A DNA stretch of 64,000 nt, taken from assembly GCF_005239225.2 (NCBI RefSeq), contig NC_133301.1:13392318-13456317 (forward strand), given 5' to 3'. The position numbers and the translations under genes were made by a program. Origin of the DNA: Populus alba (lineage: Eukaryota > Streptophyta > Magnoliopsida > Malpighiales > Salicaceae). The notes beneath the pieces are model-generated. The model did no database searches and had not been told where the DNA came from. It saw nothing but the letters and a program-made list of their open reading frames with translations. Of this stretch, positions 61,851-64,000 are shown piece by piece (position 1 is the stretch's first letter; each line of letters begins with the position of its first letter).

Positions 61851-62536
61851 TCAATCTTTCCAAAGCCTTGGACCGTCATATGCTGAGATCTCATTAATTC
61901 CATCTCTGATCAACCCAAAAAACCGATGGAATTCATTTCTAGTCATTGGCTCACCGTCTGCTATTTGTTGGGCTATACCTCTTAATCCTAAAGCATAATT
62001 CCTGGCATCATCTGCTTGTACATGATAACGCATAGCTTCAGAAGCCCAACATTCTGCTTCTCTTTCTGCATTTTCTTTTTCTGATGATAAGGTCTGCTCA
62101 ATAGAAAGCAAATGATCCACTCGCTCATCTAAATTGGCAATTATTATATCTTGACTTCGGCACTGCTCCTGGAGTGATTCATTTGTCTCTTCCAACTTCA
62201 ATACCATTTCCTCAGCTTTTGATGCTCTTCCAATCCATCTCTTTATGCTAACATCTTGCCTCTTCTTATCCTCTGACAAAAGTACATATTTTTCTTGTAG
62301 TTGCTGGAACTTAAGTTGTTGCTGTTGTAGTTGAGCTAACAAATCATCCTTTTCTTTTCTTGTGTTAGCCAAAGCTTTTTTTCTTGAGTGATTAGATTAG
62401 ATTCTAACCTTCTTCTTTTAGCCCCTAACTCTTCCACTTCAGCATTCAAACTTAGGTTGTAAGATTCTTGTTGGGCGCGAACTTCTTCGTATATGTCTTC
62501 AGTAGACTGAATCAAAAGACCTCGGTGGCCCTTCAA
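61851..62536 (-). CDS. Coiled-coil ORF before gag, in two overlapping frames
   Basis: Two overlapping frames (62536-62336 and 62372-61851) encode a Gln/Glu/Lys-rich coiled coil: EEVRAQQESYNLSLNAEVEE, then DLLAQLQQQQLKFQQLQEKY and a helix with KAEEMVLKLEETNESLQEQ, ending ISAYDGPRLWKD. One base indel near 62375 would merge them. It probably forms the C-terminal part of the extra ORF at 62592-63796. In related elements that ORF has a globular N-terminal domain and a long coiled-coil tail. Confidence 0.7.
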
Positions 62537-62591
62537 AAGGAGGAACTCTGTTACCCTTTCCCTCTCGTCTTTTTGCCATATCGGATACCCT

Positions 62592-63796
62592 TTAGTTGTT
62601 TTTCCTTCTACTCTTTTTAGCAGAAGTAACCCTACCAGGATGTTTCCATGCCTTCCTCACTGACTCTAATAATTTCTTCGAGGTCTTGAAATCTTCATAA
62701 AATGTTGCCAGTTCGGTAGTCCTTGGAATAAACTGCTCAAATCCAAACTGTCGCAAAACCATGTTGGGACAATAACTAATACAGCAACGGGCTCCTATCA
62801 ACGGAACCCATGGGTTACTCACCACAGTATGCCAGATAAGATTTGAAGTAAGAGTATCGACTCCTCCAATGAAACTGAGATTTACTTAAACTTCGAAACA
62901 TTGATTCCCATGTGGATCTTCCTACTTCATGCAAAATGTTTTTCAGTGAAATTCTCCAGCTTAGAATAAAGATGCCATGGGGGTACCGATCAAACCTGAA
63001 ATCTTCCCCTCAATCATATGACTCACAGTCCAGACAAACAACAACTGCAAACAACATCTTAAACGACCCCTTCCAGCTCTTCTACAATAAATTTAAGGAT
63101 GAGAAGGTTTCTGCCAATATCGCTTGCAGCAGGGTTGATTTTAAGGGTCGCCACACTTTTAAATACATTAACAGCCTCAAAATCGATCATTCCCTCGGCA
63201 GATGGGAAAAAGAACCAAACCATATATGCCTAAGGCCAAAACTCTCAATCGAATTTCGTTGCTCTCATCGCGTAATCTCCTGTTGAATATGGCTTCTAGT
63301 ACATTCCAAAACCAACCCTGGCTATTTCCTCGTTTAGTCGCCTGTGCTTTTGCTAGTTGACAGTCTATTTGAGTAATCCAAGCAAAATTAGAAGGTGCAT
63401 GCTCTGTATGTGTGTAAAAGTACACCTTTTTCTGACTTGGGACAATCTAACAGGGCATCATACTCCTCGATAGTAGGAGTCATATCCACAGTATCAAAAG
63501 TGAAGCACCGATATTCTGGATCCCAAAACCCTATCATGGCTTGAAACAAGCATGCTGGACCCTAATTTTCAGTAAATGTGATAGATCCCCCGTATTGTTT
63601 CTGAAAATCGATTTGATCATGAGAGGATAACTTTTCCCAACAATCTAGCAACTGTCCTGTACCAAGTGGCTTGTCATCTAATTTAACATGTTCTGGCAAT
63701 TGAGACTCAAAACTTGGATGGCAAACAATCCCCTTCATCATATTGGTTCAATTCTGATCTGGTCAAAAATTCCTCAATAGTAATGGGCTTTTCCAT
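62592..63796 (-). pseudogene. DUF7745-like extra ORF (ORF1) of the gypsy element, degenerate
   Basis: Pieces in several frames match the plant DUF7745 domain found upstream of gag in some gypsy elements. They include MEKPITIEEFLTRSELN from ATG 63796, DPEYRCFTFDTVDMTPTIEE, a middle segment with LALGIYGLVLFPICRG, and a C-terminal segment with PNMVLRQFGFEQFIPRTTE and WKHPGRVTSAKKSRRKNN. Frameshifts (for example after 63720 and near 63425 and 63178) and an in-frame TAG near 63563 break it. The family name rests on memory of the domain's pattern, so it is moderately sure. The domain is related to the plant mobile domain, of unknown role in the element. Confidence 0.65.
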
Positions 63797-64000
63797 CTCA
63801 CACTTCCTATAAGGATCGGTGGAGATTTAATGAGAATATGAAATGTATATGAATATGTATGTTAATGCATTGATATTTGTTTGTGTCCTAAAGGTATATC
63901 CTAATTGATAAGATCTAGCTCATAGGGTTTGGCTCAGTTGATTCTAATCTTAAAGATTTTCTTTGGTTCTTAGATTGCCCGAATTACCCATGGGTAATCA

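Larger units (their letters stand above)
50028..64000 (-). mobile_element. Large Ty3/gypsy retrotransposon, Tat/Ogre type, 5' end outside the window
   Basis: On the minus strand the order is: extra ORF (DUF7745-like), coiled-coil ORF, gag, protease, [gap], RNase H, integrase, long 3' region with an antisense ORF and tandem repeats, polypurine tract, 3' LTR. Extra ORFs before gag, RNase H placed directly before integrase, and a long variable 3' region are known traits of the Tat/Ogre clade. The left end is TGTCGATACACG and the sequence just outside is gtagg (50023-50027), the probable target duplication. The element lies in an intron of RLP copy B. Its genes carry frameshifts and stops. Confidence 0.9.

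Overview
The window is plant nuclear DNA. It has intron-rich genes with GT-AG splice sites, AT-rich intergenic sequence, LTR retrotransposons and plant-specific families. A recurrent AT-rich dispersed repeat and the style of the receptor-like protein genes suggest a woody eudicot, most likely Salicaceae (poplar or willow). The species is inferred, not proven. Three runs of exactly 500 N (8575-9074, 14071-14570, 58574-59073) look like fixed-size scaffold joins, so order across them is not physically supported. Several conserved genes carry single-base indels, mostly in homopolymers, which look at least partly like uncorrected assembly errors.

Layout. 0.8-3.6 kb (+): a nine-exon heparanase-like glycoside hydrolase (GH79). 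4.2-8.4 kb (-): the C-terminal ten exons of a PHT4-type anion/phosphate transporter, cut off by the first gap. 9-15 kb: repeat-rich DNA with an inverted-repeat element full of nested palindromes, one small secreted-peptide candidate and an AAACCG-rich tract. 15.3-16.5 kb (+): a domesticated PIF/Harbinger transposase (ALP1-like) with a degenerate catalytic triad.

18.16-50.03 kb: a tandem segmental duplication with an offset of about 20.5 kb. Each unit carries a MICU-type mitochondrial calcium-uptake gene and an LRR receptor-like protein (RLP) gene on the minus strand. Both MICU copies are broken, by different lesions. Both large RLP exons remain open at 681 codons. Comparing the copies exposes insertions with empty sites in the sister copy: a Ty1/copia-like solo LTR and a 2.18-kb Ty3/gypsy-type solo LTR in copy A, and a complete 292-bp TRIM in copy B. 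Copy B also has a degenerate telomere-like CCCTAAA block missing from copy A, and its RLP is interrupted inside an intron by a large retrotransposon.

50.03 kb to the end: one large Ty3/gypsy element of Tat/Ogre type on the minus strand. From left to right it has a 3' LTR, a polypurine tract, a 15-copy minisatellite, a second tandem repeat, an antisense gene-like unit (TATA box, 184-codon coiled-coil ORF, AATAAA), integrase, RNase H, a gap where reverse transcriptase should be, protease, gag, a coiled-coil ORF and a DUF7745-like ORF. Its 5' LTR lies outside the window. The antisense unit with its own signals, flanked by two tandem-repeat arrays, is the most interesting system here.
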